From: Pigoraptor vietnamica
Taxonomy: Eukaryota; Opisthokonta; Filasterea
Direction: 5' to 3'
Length of the DNA: 43,550 bases
Assembly: GCA_943704525.1 (NCBI GenBank)
Contig: CALSCQ010002110.1
Coordinates: forward strand, 1-43,550
In this document: piece after piece, positions 33,801-43,550 of the stretch
How positions within the stretch are numbered: position 1 is the stretch's first letter
Layout: each line of letters opens with the position of its first letter
Notes under the pieces: generated by a model
Told to the model about the DNA's origin: nothing
Databases searched by the model: none
The model's input: only the letters and a program-made list of their open reading frames with translations
Position numbers and translations under genes: made by a program

Positions 33801-36800
33801 TCGTCGATGTCTCTCTCGTCGGCAGCGGCATAATTGAGGCCAGCGGTGCGAGCTCGGTCACCGTACGCGATGCCCGTGCGTTGCGCGTGTATACGAGTGG
33901 CTCTGGCGGATTGCTCTTCGCCAAAGAGAGCGCGACTGCGCATTTTTACGGGGTGATTTCGATCGAGGGGATGAGCGTCGGCGGGTCGGGTGGGGCGGTC
34001 CACTTGGAGGGCGGCGCATGGCTGACGATGGATGTGAGTCTCTCTGCGACGAACGTGCACGCCGGTGCGTCCGGGGGTGTTCTGTCCCTCGCTGGGCAGT
34101 CGTACATGCGGCTGGGATCCGCCGATGTCGTCAACGCGCACAGCGCCGAGGATGGGGGCGTTGTCCATGTCACGGACTCGGCGCACGTCGTCATCGACAG
34201 CTTGACGGCATCGCACACCAGCGCTGGCGAAAGCGGCGGTCTCGTGTATGCAGACGCAAGCTCGGTATTCGAGCTGGCTGCGATTGTCTCTGTTGACTCG
34301 GTTGCGATAGCGGGGAGCGGCGGCGTTCTGTCTGTGAAGAGCGACTCGCGCCTGTCCAAGTTGGGCACGATCGCCGTGTCGGCTGCGCGGGCGGCGCGTG
34401 ACGGCGGCTTCCTCGATCTCGAAGTCTATCGCGACAGCGAGTACCGAATTGACGGACTGACCGTCGACGATGTTGCCGCAGTGAGGGGCGCGTGCATATC
34501 CGTGACTGGGGCTGTCACTCTCAGTGTTGCGAACGCCACGTTTTCCAACGTGCACGCGGCCGGCTCTGGCGGTGTCCTCTGCGCGGGCCAGTCTTCTACC
34601 GTGTCGCTCTCTCACGTGGATGCTTTTCGGGTTACCGCTGCGCGAGGCGGCCTGGTTGCTTTGACAGACACCGCAGTCGTCCATGTTCACGCGGCTACTG
34701 TCCGGGGAGCGAGCGCTGCGTGGGTTGGGGGACTGGCGGCGCTCGTCTACGAGAGCTCGCTTGCGCTGTCCAACTCCGCCATCTCCGGGGTATCTGCGGA
34801 AAAGGGCGGCGTAATTTATGCAACGGACGACGCCACCGTTCAGTTTAATTCAAGTGTCGTCACCGACGTCGTCGCGTCGTCGGGCGCGGTTGCGCTCGCT
34901 GAAGGCACGGCGGCGGTTTTTATGAGGAATTTGGATGTCAGCGCGGCTGTCGCCCACGTCGACGGCGGCGCGCTTGCCCTGTCCGGATCGGCGGTTATGA
35001 TGGCGTCCGATTTGACGTTCGCTCGCGTTTATGCCGATGTCGCGGGCGGCGTCGCGTGGCTGGACGGCGGCGCGACGTTACGCGCCAACGGCGTGAGCAG
35101 TGTCCTCTCGAACAGCAGCCGCGGGGGTTTTCTTGCGGCGCAGGCGACGTCCAAAGCCATGATCCAGGACTGTGACGTGGACGACTCGAGCTCGGCTGAC
35201 GAGGGCGGCTGCTTTTACGCGGACGGTGGCGCCAAAGTCGCAGTCTCCGGTGGCCGCTACTCGCATTGTCGCGCGGGCACTACTTCGAGTGCGTCGGGTG
35301 CGGGCGGTTTCGCATTTGCCGGCGGCGGTTCTCTGTTGACGCTGTCGTCGCCGGTGACGGTCGACTCGCCCGCGGCCATCCTCGGCACGTGCGTGTATTC
35401 GGAGACGATCCTCGGTATTGAGACGCTCGCAAACCTGCGGATTGTGGGCAATGCCTCGCTCGTGTCGGGCGTGTCTGAACTGCCGGGGTGGTCGCCCGGC
35501 GGCACTTGTTCCTCCGCGCCGCGCAGCGTGGAAGCGATGCTTGCAGACACGTCGGTGCGCCCGGAGGTGACGAGCGGCGGTGTTGTTCCGACGCTCTTCG
35601 TGCGCCTTCTTGATGCGTACGGCGTTCCCGTGTCGTCAGGCACCACACGCCAGGTCTCCATTCGCCTGTCGGTTAAAAGTTCCGGTGGCGCGGCGCAGTT
35701 GCGCGGCGACTTGGAGCGGAACTTTGGATCGTCGGCGAGTGTAACGTTCTCCGGCGTGCGCCTCTACTCCAGCACCACGGGGTTGCATCAGATCGTCGCC
35801 GAGTCGACCAACCCTTTCGTGTACGGGTCCTTCGACACCCCCGAAAACCGCGCCGTGCTGTCGACAATGCAGTTTAATGTCACGGTCAACAACTGCACGG
35901 CGGGTTACGTCATTGTGACTGGCGCCGATGGACTGCCAGAGTGCGTCCCTTTGCCGGCCCATGGTGGCTCACGCACGACCGCGATCGCCGTCGCAAGCGC
36001 CGTGTCCGCAAGTGTCGTGGTCGCCGCGCTTGCCGTCGGCTTTTTCCTGTGGCGGCGGTCGGTCGTCCTCCTGCAGCAGAGCAAGGCGACGCACCAGGAG
36101 TTCCTCGAGAAGCACGTGGCCAAGAGCGACACGCTGGCGGAGATGGAGCTTTCGCGCGAGTCCGTCGAGATGCTCGAGCGCCTGGGCGATGGCGAGTTTG
36201 GCGTCGTGTGCCGCGCTCGCGTCGTGCTCGCGGACGGGCGGCCGCGCGTGTGCGCCGCCAAGACGATGAAGCCCGGCGCGACCTACGAGTCACGCTGCGA
36301 CTTTGTATCCGAGGCCACCGTCATGGGGGGACTGATGAGGCATCCGCACGTCGTGTCGCTCGTCGGGGTCCTTCTCCGCGAGGAGCCGATGGTGATTGTG
36401 CTCGAGTACGTTCCCTACGGCAGCCTGCTGTCGTTCGTGCGGGAGATCCCGGCTGCGCACCGAGTGGCGGGGTCGGCGTCGCTGCGAATGCTCGAGTCGT
36501 TTTGCCGCCACATTGCGCTCGGAATGGCATACCTCGCGACCGTCGGTGTCGTGCACAGGTAATCGCTTGCTTCTTGTGACGTGCATGCGTGCATTGTCGG
36601 TTGTGCGATTCGGACAAGTTACAGTCCGATCTCGGGAACGGTATGGCTCATTCGTTTACTGCAAATCCTTGCATTGACCGGCGCCTTCGTGCGTTTCGCT
36701 CCCCTTGGCGCAGGGACCTCGCCGCGCGCAACTGCATGGTCGGCCAAGATGCTTTCGGTGAGTACCTCGTGAAAGTGGCCGACTTCGGGCTGTCGGGCGT

Positions 36801-37655
36801 TACTGCTACGGGAAAGGACTACTATCGCAAGGGACGTGCGCGTGAGAAGCTGCCGGTCAAGTGGATTGCCCCGGAGGCCATTGCGGACCGGCGCTTCACG
36901 CAAGCGAGCGACGTGTGGGCGTATGGCGTAACAGCTTGGTGCGTGCACTAGCACTCGCGGCTTCACAGTTTGTTTGTTTTCTAAATGTTTCCTCTGAGAG
37001 ACATTGCGTTGCATTTGCGTGTCGCTCTCACTGACAGTTTCACCTCATTGATGGTGCGTGGCGCAGGGAGATCTTCTCGTTCGGCGACACCCCATACCCT
37101 GGAATCACCGTCGCTGCGATTGTCGCACACGTGCGACAGGGCGGGCGGCTGGAGCGTCCGTCGCTCTGTTCGCAGGCGTTCTTCCGCGCTGTCGTTGAGC
37201 CATGCTGGAGCGAATCGCCGGACGACCGCCCAACCTTCCAGGCCATTGCGGACAAGCTCATTCCGAGCGTGGCGCACGACCAGCAGCCGCACCTGAAGCG
37301 CGCTACCGAAGCGCCCGCCGCCGACGCCGGCTATCTCCAGGTGCTGGTCGGTTCGCCGAAGCGTCGCTCCAGCCAGGTGCCCATGGTCGCTCTCGGCGTG
37401 GACGGCTATGTCAATCTGCAAGGTACGAAGCTCGGGGAGCCCGCGGTTGCTGTCGGCGTGGATCCCATGGGCGCTCTTGGCGTGGATGGCTACGTCAATT
37501 TGCGAGGTACGAAGCTCGAGCCCGCGGTCGCTCTCGGCGTGGATCCCATGGTCGCTCCCGGCGTGGATCCCATGGTCGCTCTCGGCGTGGATGGCTACGT
37601 CAATCTTGGTGCGAAGCACGGGGAGCCGGGGGATGCATACGCATCCTGCGTTTGA
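30900..37655 (+). CDS. Receptor tyrosine kinase with Pmp-like beta-helix ectodomain, 3 exons, about 2150 aa
   Basis: Exons about 30900-36558, 36714-36938, 37067-37655. The ATG at 30900 precedes a signal peptide ([16 protein letters not shown], 30990-31037). The ectodomain, to about 35960, is a tandem series of roughly 28-31 residue units with SGGVL, GGVVH, GGLVY and GGAVH turns, like the right-handed beta-helix of chlamydial Pmp autotransporters. A transmembrane helix follows ([19 protein letters not shown]). The kinase has GDGEFGVV (about 36185), AAK (about 36260), HRDLAARNC across intron 1, DFGLSG (about 36780), PVKWIAPEA and [15 protein letters not shown], all tyrosine-kinase-type. The tail carries GYLQV and three GYVNL motifs. 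One anomaly: near 31483 the frame shifts by one base (…APLRLVGG into [12 protein letters not shown]). This may be a sequencing error, a real lesion or an unrecognised junction; a 56 bp intron at 31437-31492 would restore frame but has poor splice sites. Confidence 0.85.
37380..37620 (+). repeat. Repeats coding GVDGYVNL and GVDPM units in the kinase tail
   Basis: Near-identical segments encode (A)LGVDGYVNL at tyrosine codons 37407, 37491 and 37596, alternating with GVDPM(G/V)A units. The DNA similarity (GGCGTGGAT, GGTACGAAGCTCG) shows recent internal duplication. Confidence 0.85.
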
Positions 37656-38110
37656 GGCGCCCCGTAGATTAGATTTGGCTTACGAGATTTAAAAAGTTGG
37701 CGAATACCTTGGCCATTCTTGTGTGAAAGAGCGCGAGCGGCTGCCTGCGAGCTGATCGCGTGCTCGGCGTCAGCTGTTAAACAGGCCTAGCCGAGTGCTT
37801 CACTCGGATATTTACGACGAGTATCGACGAGTCTTTGACGATTTACGAGTCGACAGTCAGACTGAAGTCCAGACAAATCCACGTACGGACATCCCCGGTG
37901 TGCTGTTGTGTCACGCACTCACTTCAGATGCACGACGGGACGGCCTAAGCACTACCGTGTAGTACTCTTCGCTTCGCGCGGCCCAGCTGGCACGTGTCGC
38001 TGCGCGGGTAATCATCGGGATGCTGTGGTTAAGGCTGAAACTGTGGTTTCCATCGGCGGGATCAGTGCCTGCCTGCCGTCGCAGTCGGTGACAAACCCCT
38101 CACACACGCC
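37656..38110. other. Intergenic stretch with short hairpins
   Basis: No gene seen. A perfect inverted repeat CCGAGTG-CTT-CACTCGG lies at 37791-37807. A second, weaker stem (GCTGA...TCAGC) lies at about 37751-37774. ACGAGT repeats follow at 37816-37851. It should contain the kinase 3' UTR and the next gene's promoter. Confidence 0.55.
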
Positions 38111-38766
38111 ATGCCTCTCCGCACCTTCTCTCTCCCGGCGTGCTGTCGCAGGCGTGCGCTCACTGCGACTCTCATGTGTCTCGCACTCGCTTGCGCATTG
38201 TTCGCTGTTACGCAGTTGTATTACACGAAATCGCGAGCACGTCCCCTCGCCACTGGCGGGACGGTATCCGAGGACAGGCTCACCCCCCTTCTTCCGCGCC
38301 TGTTACTCGAGGCCGCAGCTCGGTTGGGCCGTCGCGCACGGGTGGCGGGCATGCTCAAGGAATTGCAACTGCGCGAAGACTCGATCCTTCCCGCGCTTTT
38401 CGAAGCGTTTGGCGGGAAGCCGCTCGTGGTCGTGGACGTGGGTGCGTTCGTGGGGACGTTCAGCATGCCTGCGGCCATCGCGGGACATCGTGTCATCGCA
38501 GTTGAGCCTATGGAGCGTAACCGCGCGCGGCTGCTGAAGAACATTGCGCGCAACGGCGTCGCCGACCGCTTTACGGTGGTCGCTGCCGCCGTGAAAGGGC
38601 CGGACATGCCAGACGAGATGCAGCTGATCGACGCGGGGGGCTCCATGGAGTCGTTCGTGGAGCTTGAACTCTGGCGAACCAAGGCGTTTCCGCGCGTTAA
38701 GGTGAGCGCGAGTGACAGTGCAAGTTTGCTTAGCAGAGAGATGGTGGCGCTGGTGGGGTGGTGGCG

Positions 38767-38806
<40 letters not shown>

Positions 38807-39559
38807 GGGGGGGGGTGGGGGATGCCGGGGGAAGGTCTCTCTAGTCTTGGGTGTACGTGCATGCGTGTTTGTGTGCGGGAGGTGTGAACGGTGAGAGGAC
38901 ACACGCCGCATTCAATTGGCTCATGTTTACCCTCTCGGTTCATTCAGCACGGCCTCGGCGCCACCGCTGTCCTCAACTACGCCATTTGGGGCCGGCGGTT
39001 GCAAGCGGACGCGTACGCCATGTTTGCCCCAATGATATGCTGGGCGATGCCCGCGGAAATGCGCGCGCGGTGGCTGCAGCACTCGGACGGGTGGATACGC
39101 GCGAGGATATTCCTCTCTCGTCTCACGCACGGTCGCACGGGCCGCAAGGCCGCTCTGGACGTGAGGGTGGGTGGCCGTGTTTGTTGTGCATGACTCAAAA
39201 ACGGATAGAGCCACACTCGCGCGCACACACACACACACTCGTGGGCGCGCACACACGAAAGGTTCCCGGGTTGACCGGACGCCATTGTGAGCAGGAGCTG
39301 CAGCAGACGGTGTTTGGAAAGAGCAACCTCGAGCAGATTGTGCAGCGCACGTCGGGGCCGGGGTCCATCTTCATGTCGACGTACGCCGCGCTGGACGACA
39401 GACCGGGCCCAGAGGCCATGCCGGAGACGCTCTCGCTCAACATTCTCGCGGGGCTTGTGGTGCCGCCGATTCCGAAGCTGTTCACGAAGATCGACAAGGT
39501 GTGGCATGCGATGGGCGTGTTTGTTGGTGTATGTGTGTCTTTGTTTGTTGGTGTGTATG

Positions 39560-39599
<40 letters not shown>

Positions 39600-40026
39600 C
39601 GTGTGTGTGTGTGGGACAGGGCTAAGAGCCCGTCGTTCTCTCTTCTTCAGCCGTTTGGGCTTTGGTATGGGAAGTATCACGAGATATTCGACCCTGCGCC
39701 CATCATCGCCGCTGCCGAGCTGTCGAACGTTTCCAATAAGGTGTGCTGCATGCGCGCGCGTGAGTGCACGTGTATGTGGGTCTGCGGGTGTGAGGGCGTG
39801 CGCGTAACGCATGCGTGATGCGTGCATACGAGCGCGCACAATCGGACGTTTGGTGAGAGCCCGAGTGCTGTTACCGTCCGTCGCATGCTCACACGCCCTC
39901 CCACAGGTCGTCGAGCAAGTGGACGGCGTCAACTACATCGGACTGCTTGACATTGCACCCGAACTGCTCACCTCGTGGCTGCGCACGACGCTGCCCAACG
40001 GAAACGATGGCGGCCATCGCCCCTGA
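38111..40026 (+). CDS. Membrane-anchored FkbM-like methyltransferase with unrecognised C-terminal half, 5 exons, 405 aa
   Basis: Exons 38111-38701, 38948-39160, 39295-39498, 39651-39740, 39907-40026; every junction is phase 0 (1218 nt). The N-terminus is a signal anchor (TLMCLALACALFAVTQLYY) after a basic patch, so the predicted topology is type II in the ER/Golgi. Residues about 104-165 form an SAM-binding Rossmann core: VVVDVGAFVGTFSMPAA, then HRVIAVEPMERN, close to the FkbM family (Methyltransf_21). These usually O-methylate sugars or small molecules. After FPRVK the exons encode a segment with no match I recognise (LGATAVLNYAIWG..., PFGLWYGKYHEIFDPAPI, DGVNYIGLLDIA). The usual FkbM tail (LDDL...KIDVEG) is absent. 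Either a divergent methyltransferase or a fusion. Introns 1 and 3 contain (GT)n tracts. Confidence 0.7.
38770..38835 (+). repeat. (GT)17 followed by G-rich run in FkbM-like intron 1
   Basis: GT dinucleotides at 38770-38803 are followed by G-tracts to about 38835 on the sense strand of the intron. A second GT tract lies in intron 3 (about 39520-39613). Both are intronic. Confidence 0.9.
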
Positions 40027-40425
40027 TGCCCCTATGTAAATAGATATAATGGGTCTGTTGGAGCGCGTTGCCTCGTGCGGTTTGCTTTGTCGTGTGGGAG
40101 GAGTGAGACTGTGTGTGCATGTGCAATGTGTGTGTGTGAGTATGTGGGTGAGTGAGTGAGTGTGCGTGCGTGTCCTTGACTGCCATTGCATCTTTTACTT
40201 TCTTGGGCACCAACAGCATTTATTGCCGGAATGGCGGCTGAAATTTCGCGGGTTACCTACATGCAACGCATAGCACAGACACTCGTTTTGCACACGCGCA
40301 CATTCTCACTCACTTCTCAAAACGTTAACACAATGTTACACAACGAAGAAGAAAAAACAAGCCGTAATGGTCCAGTAACAACCGTCGGCACAGTGCCAGT
40401 CTTACCGGTCCCCAGCCCCATGTGC
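40027..40425. other. Convergent intergenic stretch
   Basis: 400 bp between the 3' ends of the FkbM-like (+) and F-box/LRR (-) genes, with a short GT-rich segment (40107-40172). TTTATT at about 40218 reads AATAAA on the minus strand, about 200 bp past the LRR stop codon, and is a candidate poly(A) signal. Confidence 0.45.
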
Positions 40426-41922
40426 CTACGCGTGCACGTGGTGGCACCAGCGCCCTTCGCGCATTCCGTTGGGCAGCGTAAGCTCGCACACGTTATCCAG
40501 CGACGACACGTCGTCGACGCACACGCAGTTGTTGAGGCACAGCGTGTGCAGCCCAAACAGCATCGCCACGTCCGTCACACCGACGCAGCACGTCAGGTCG
40601 AGTGCGTACACGCCGCCCAGCATCGAAACGTCCGCGACGTTGGTGAAGGCGACGTTGAGCGCGTGCACGGTCCCGAGAGTGACCACTTCCGAGACGCCCT
40701 CGCAGCCGCGCAGGTTGAGCGTGTGGACTCCCGTGAGCGCGAGGACGTCGCACAACTTCATGCAGCTCTGCAGGCTGAGCGTATGCACGCGGCCAAGCGC
40801 AGAGACGTCCGCAATGTTCGTGTCGTTGAGAACGAGCGTGTGGACGCCGCCGAGCGCAGACACGTCCGTGATGCCCGTGCAGCGCGAGAGGTCCAGCGTG
40901 TGGACGCCGCCAAGTGCGCTCACGTCAGTAACATACCTGCACTCACCGAGGTCCAGCGCGTGGACGCGGCCGAGCGCCGAGGCATCCCGAACGGGGCACC
41001 CGCACAGCTTGAGCGTGTGCACGCCGCCAAGCGCAGAGACGTCCGCGACCTGCGTGTCCGTGAGGTCGAGCGTGTAGACGCCGCCGAGCGCCGCGACATC
41101 CGTGAGGTCGCTGCACCCAGACAGCACGAGCGTGTGGACGCGGCCCAGGGCAGACACGTCGGTGAGGCGCGTGAGCGACAGTAACAGCGTGTGGACGCGG
41201 CCCAGTTCCGCAATGTCGTCGTCGGTAACATTTTTGCAGAGCGTGAGGTCCAGCTTGTGGACGCCGGCGAGCGACGCAAGATTCGTGGGCCTGCTGTCGC
41301 GCAGGTCCAGCACTTTCACGCCGAGCAGTCCGGCGGCGTCGACGTCAACCCCGCGAATCGTGAGATCGGAGACGCCGCCGAGGGGCGAGTAGTCCTCTAT
41401 CTCCTCGCAGGACACAAGCTTGAGCGCGCGGACCTTGCCCAGCGCCGAGACGTCCGTCACTCCGGAGCATTCGCGGAGCTCGAGCGACTCGACGTGCGCG
41501 AGGGGGCTGACGTCCTCCACCCCCGCACAGTTACACACGACGACGCACCGTGTGGTGGCCAGCGGCGACAGGTCCGACACGGCGTTGCAGCCCTTGAGCA
41601 CGACCGTGTGCGTCCCCGCAAGCGCAGAGAGGTCCGTGAGGCACTCGTCGTTCTCGCACGTCACGTGCAGGCGCTCGCGGGGGATCGCAGAATCGACCAG
41701 GGCGCGAAATTCGTCGCTGTGGCAGTAGAGCGACGAGTAGTGGCGCGAGAGGCGGTAGATGCGCTCTCGGCGAAGCAGCGACCACAGCCTAGAGGCACAC
41801 TGGGCGAGGGCGGCAATGTCCTCGCCCGCAAGCCACTCTCGCACAATGTGGACGACAATCGTTTCGCTCGGCAGCGCAGCGAGCGATGCACCGTGGGGCA
41901 TGAGGGTGACTTCCGTCGACAT
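40426..41922 (-). CDS. F-box / 20-residue LRR protein, single exon, 498 aa
   Basis: Residues about 14-60 form an F-box-like helix bundle (LAALPSETIVVHIVREWL, then ASRLWSLLRRERIYRLS). A linker includes FRALVDSAIPRERLHVTCE, then about 20 leucine-rich repeats of 19-21 residues run almost to the C-terminus, consensus TDVSALGGVHTLDLSGC. The linker (FRxxVxxxIPxxRxxVxCE) is shared with the protein at 6158, so the whole front end is one module. An SCF ubiquitin-ligase adaptor is the obvious guess, but the F-box is weak and function is inference. The repeats are highly similar to each other at DNA level (60 bp period), suggesting recent expansion or gene conversion. Intronless. A T11-C-T11 run lies about 110 bp upstream (42030-42052). 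Confidence 0.85.
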   Translation of the reverse strand: MSTEVTLMPHGASLAALPSETIVVHIVREWLAGEDIAALAQCASRLWSLLRRERIYRLSRHYSSLYCHSDEFRALVDSAIPRERLHVTCENDECLTDLSALAGTHTVVLKGCNAVSDLSPLATTRCVVVCNCAGVEDVSPLAHVESLELRECSGVTDVSALGKVRALKLVSCEEIEDYSPLGGVSDLTIRGVDVDAAGLLGVKVLDLRDSRPTNLASLAGVHKLDLTLCKNVTDDDIAELGRVHTLLLSLTRLTDVSALGRVHTLVLSGCSDLTDVAALGGVYTLDLTDTQVADVSALGGVHTLKLCGCPVRDASALGRVHALDLGECRYVTDVSALGGVHTLDLSRCTGITDVSALGGVHTLVLNDTNIADVSALGRVHTLSLQSCMKLCDVLALTGVHTLNLRGCEGVSEVVTLGTVHALNVAFTNVADVSMLGGVYALDLTCCVGVTDVAMLFGLHTLCLNNCVCVDDVSSLDNVCELTLPNGMREGRWCHHVHA

Positions 41923-43550
41923 GGTTGCTGCTGCGGCAGTGCGCGTTCACTCTTGCGCTCGTTCTCTCTGGCGTGCGGCGCTGAAAAGGGTTGAGGATTT
42001 GGTGGGGGGAAGCAGTTGTTACAGATCGGTTTTTTTTTTTCTTTTTTTTTTTGTGCGAATGTTACTCGCATGTTACTCATTCAGTAGTAGCCCGTGTGCA
42101 AACTTTAAAAGTTGGCTCAGCGGCTCGGATTTGCCGGCGCAGCGCGGACCTGAGAGAGGCGAATCAGCTACGCTTTGCGAACGTGAATGAGGCGGCTTTC
42201 AGTTTGAGCACGAAATTCGAGGGCGCGCGTGGCGTGTCATGGTGTCTGTTATTTTTGCCCGTCGCTATGAAGTTGATCCCCTTGTAGCCGTCGTTCTTCG
42301 TCGTTGTGCTTTCGCACAGTCTGCCTTTCTTTATTGGGTATTTTCAAGACAGTTATGTCTTGGTGTGGTTCTTCATAATATTCATCCTCTTGTGTGTGTC
42401 AGAGGCCCGAGAGCACCGTTCTGATCGGGGCTTTTGGTCCAACTGAATATTGGGCATCCCGGCGCCGGCGGCCCGGCGGCCGCACGGTCTTCGCTTTTTA
42501 CTGTACTTCTACATTCTTTTCTCGAAAGCACCGCCAGTGGAATGGATGTGGCCGCCCAAGTAAAATCCACCGTGGTGTCGCGACTCGCTAATGTGTGTCA
42601 ACAACAGTTGAGGTAAAAAGTTCCGTCGGTTCTCGTGACGAGCACTTCGGCCGAATCTAAATCATTACAGATGCCAGTGCGCCGCAATGGCTCTGAACTG
42701 CGGACGGCTGCGGCCGGCCGGGCGATGTCATTCCGGCACTCTCAGAACCGATCACACGCGCAGTCTGACTCGTAGCCGCCGTAGCCGAACAACCGGGGCA
42801 CAACCCCTCTCTTCGAACGACAATGCCAGTGCGCTTGCTGCTATCGAAGCGCATGTGACACAAACGGCTTCACTCGGGGCAAAGGCACAGCTCTCAATGC
42901 CGAAAAAGCGCACATGGATTAATGCCGGGTGGAGAGGGCGACGTGGAAGGGCCGATCTGAATTCCCCGTGTATGATTGTGCGAGAGACGCTCGCCGATGC
43001 CGCCAGCGAGAACACACACACTGCGTTTGCGAATTGCGAGAGGGTGCTAGTGCGGGAGAACTCAGGCCGTGTCCGTGCGTCCCAAGGGCCCTCACAAGGA
43101 ATGCGACTGAGAGGGCGAGTCGCAATGAGGAACACAAACAAACATTATTTTATGCCATAAACGGAAGTGAACGTCCGGCCGAGGACGATTATCATAGCCA
43201 ATGGCATGTTACATCGATACAGTCGGCTACACGTGCCCGTCGCTGGACAACCGGCACCGATTTAGAACCCACAACATCCATACAAGTCGAGCCGTTCCGT
43301 CGCGTGCGGGCGCTCCAGGTATATTTCACCCACAATACATGCGCGCTTACATGCACCACGCACGACATCCAGAAGTAATGAATGCACACACGCCACACGC
43401 AGTTCCAGCACACACCGCCAATTTTTTTTGAATTCGAACGAATCGCCGGCATGTCCTTCAACAGGTCATCCGTTCCAGCCGCGTTCGCCCACGACAGCGT
43501 CGATGTCGCTCGGCGTGACCTCCCTTCGTTCAGCTGATGTCGACAGCCGA
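41923..43550. other. Terminal 1.6 kb without a confident gene
   Basis: It holds the promoter side of the F-box/LRR gene with a split poly-T run (42030-42052), then AT-richer sequence to about 42400 and a GC-rich segment. One possible spliced gene start is listed separately. The last 400 bp contain nothing I recognise. Confidence 0.5.
42542..42612 (+). other. Possible first coding exon of an unidentified gene
   Basis: An ATG at 42542 encodes MDVAAQVKSTVVSRLANVC then QQQL, ending at TTGAG before GTAAAAAG, a reasonable donor. An acceptor ATCATTACAG ends at 42670. The spliced frame continues open to 43160 but its composition (Arg/Ser/Thr-rich) is not convincing. The gene, if real, may continue beyond this window. 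Confidence 0.2.

Noticed and set aside
40469-41994. Long plus-strand frames opposite the F-box/LRR gene
   Set aside because: The repeated GC-rich LRR codons leave antisense frames open. The minus strand has coherent F-box and LRR structure.
42671-43160. A 157-residue plus frame and a 129-residue minus frame near the right end
   Set aside because: Both are Arg/Ser-rich, mutually overlapping and without recognisable domains. They are kept only as a possible continuation of the weak exon at 42542.

Overview
The window looks like nuclear DNA from a GC-rich, intron-rich unicellular eukaryote. The coding regions are split by GT..AG introns, many of them filled with (CA)n or (GT)n tracts. There are no operons, no ribosome-binding-site pattern and no insertion sequences. 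A gene encoding a receptor tyrosine kinase ([17 protein letters not shown]) points towards a relative of animals such as a choanoflagellate or other holozoan; an apusomonad or amoebozoan is also possible. This placement is inference. All intron-exon structures below were built by hand from splice consensus and reading-frame continuity.

Layout, left to right. 166-2661 (-): an 11-exon penta-EF-hand calcium-binding protein. 3030-5168 (+): a secreted S41-type serine peptidase, divergent from the first gene across a short shared promoter with two TCACGTGA boxes. 6158-11230 (+): a 1690-residue intronless F-box/LRR/armadillo-like protein. 11666-12076 (+): a decayed F-box relic of the same family. 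12198-16628 (-): an 8-exon FluG-type amidohydrolase/glutamine-synthetase fusion. 17025-22530 (-): a 7-exon M16 (insulysin/nardilysin-like) metallopeptidase with a membrane anchor and a Ser/Thr-rich stalk. 23123-23974 (-): an intronless IRG-like GTPase. 24142-25836: a gene-poor stretch with a degenerate ~85 bp repeat. 25837-30479 (+): a 1422-residue multi-pass membrane protein of unknown family. 30900-37655 (+): a receptor tyrosine kinase with a very long repeat ectodomain resembling chlamydial Pmp beta-helices and a tail with three YVNL motifs. 38111-40026 (+): a 5-exon membrane-anchored FkbM-like methyltransferase with an unrecognised C-terminal half. 40426-41922 (-): a second intact intronless F-box/LRR protein. 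41923-43550: no confident gene.

The genes do not form one pathway. Three threads stand out. First, an intronless F-box/LRR family with 20-residue repeats is present in three copies (two intact, one broken). Second, three genes place unusual extracellular or lumenal architecture on a membrane anchor: the peptidase with its stalk, the Pmp-like receptor kinase and the FkbM-like protein. Third, the 5' splice sites are almost all GTG (29 of the 33 introns I modelled), most often GTGCG, and dinucleotide tracts often begin just inside the intron.

I found no tRNA, rRNA, CRISPR array, transposon or viral element that I can support.
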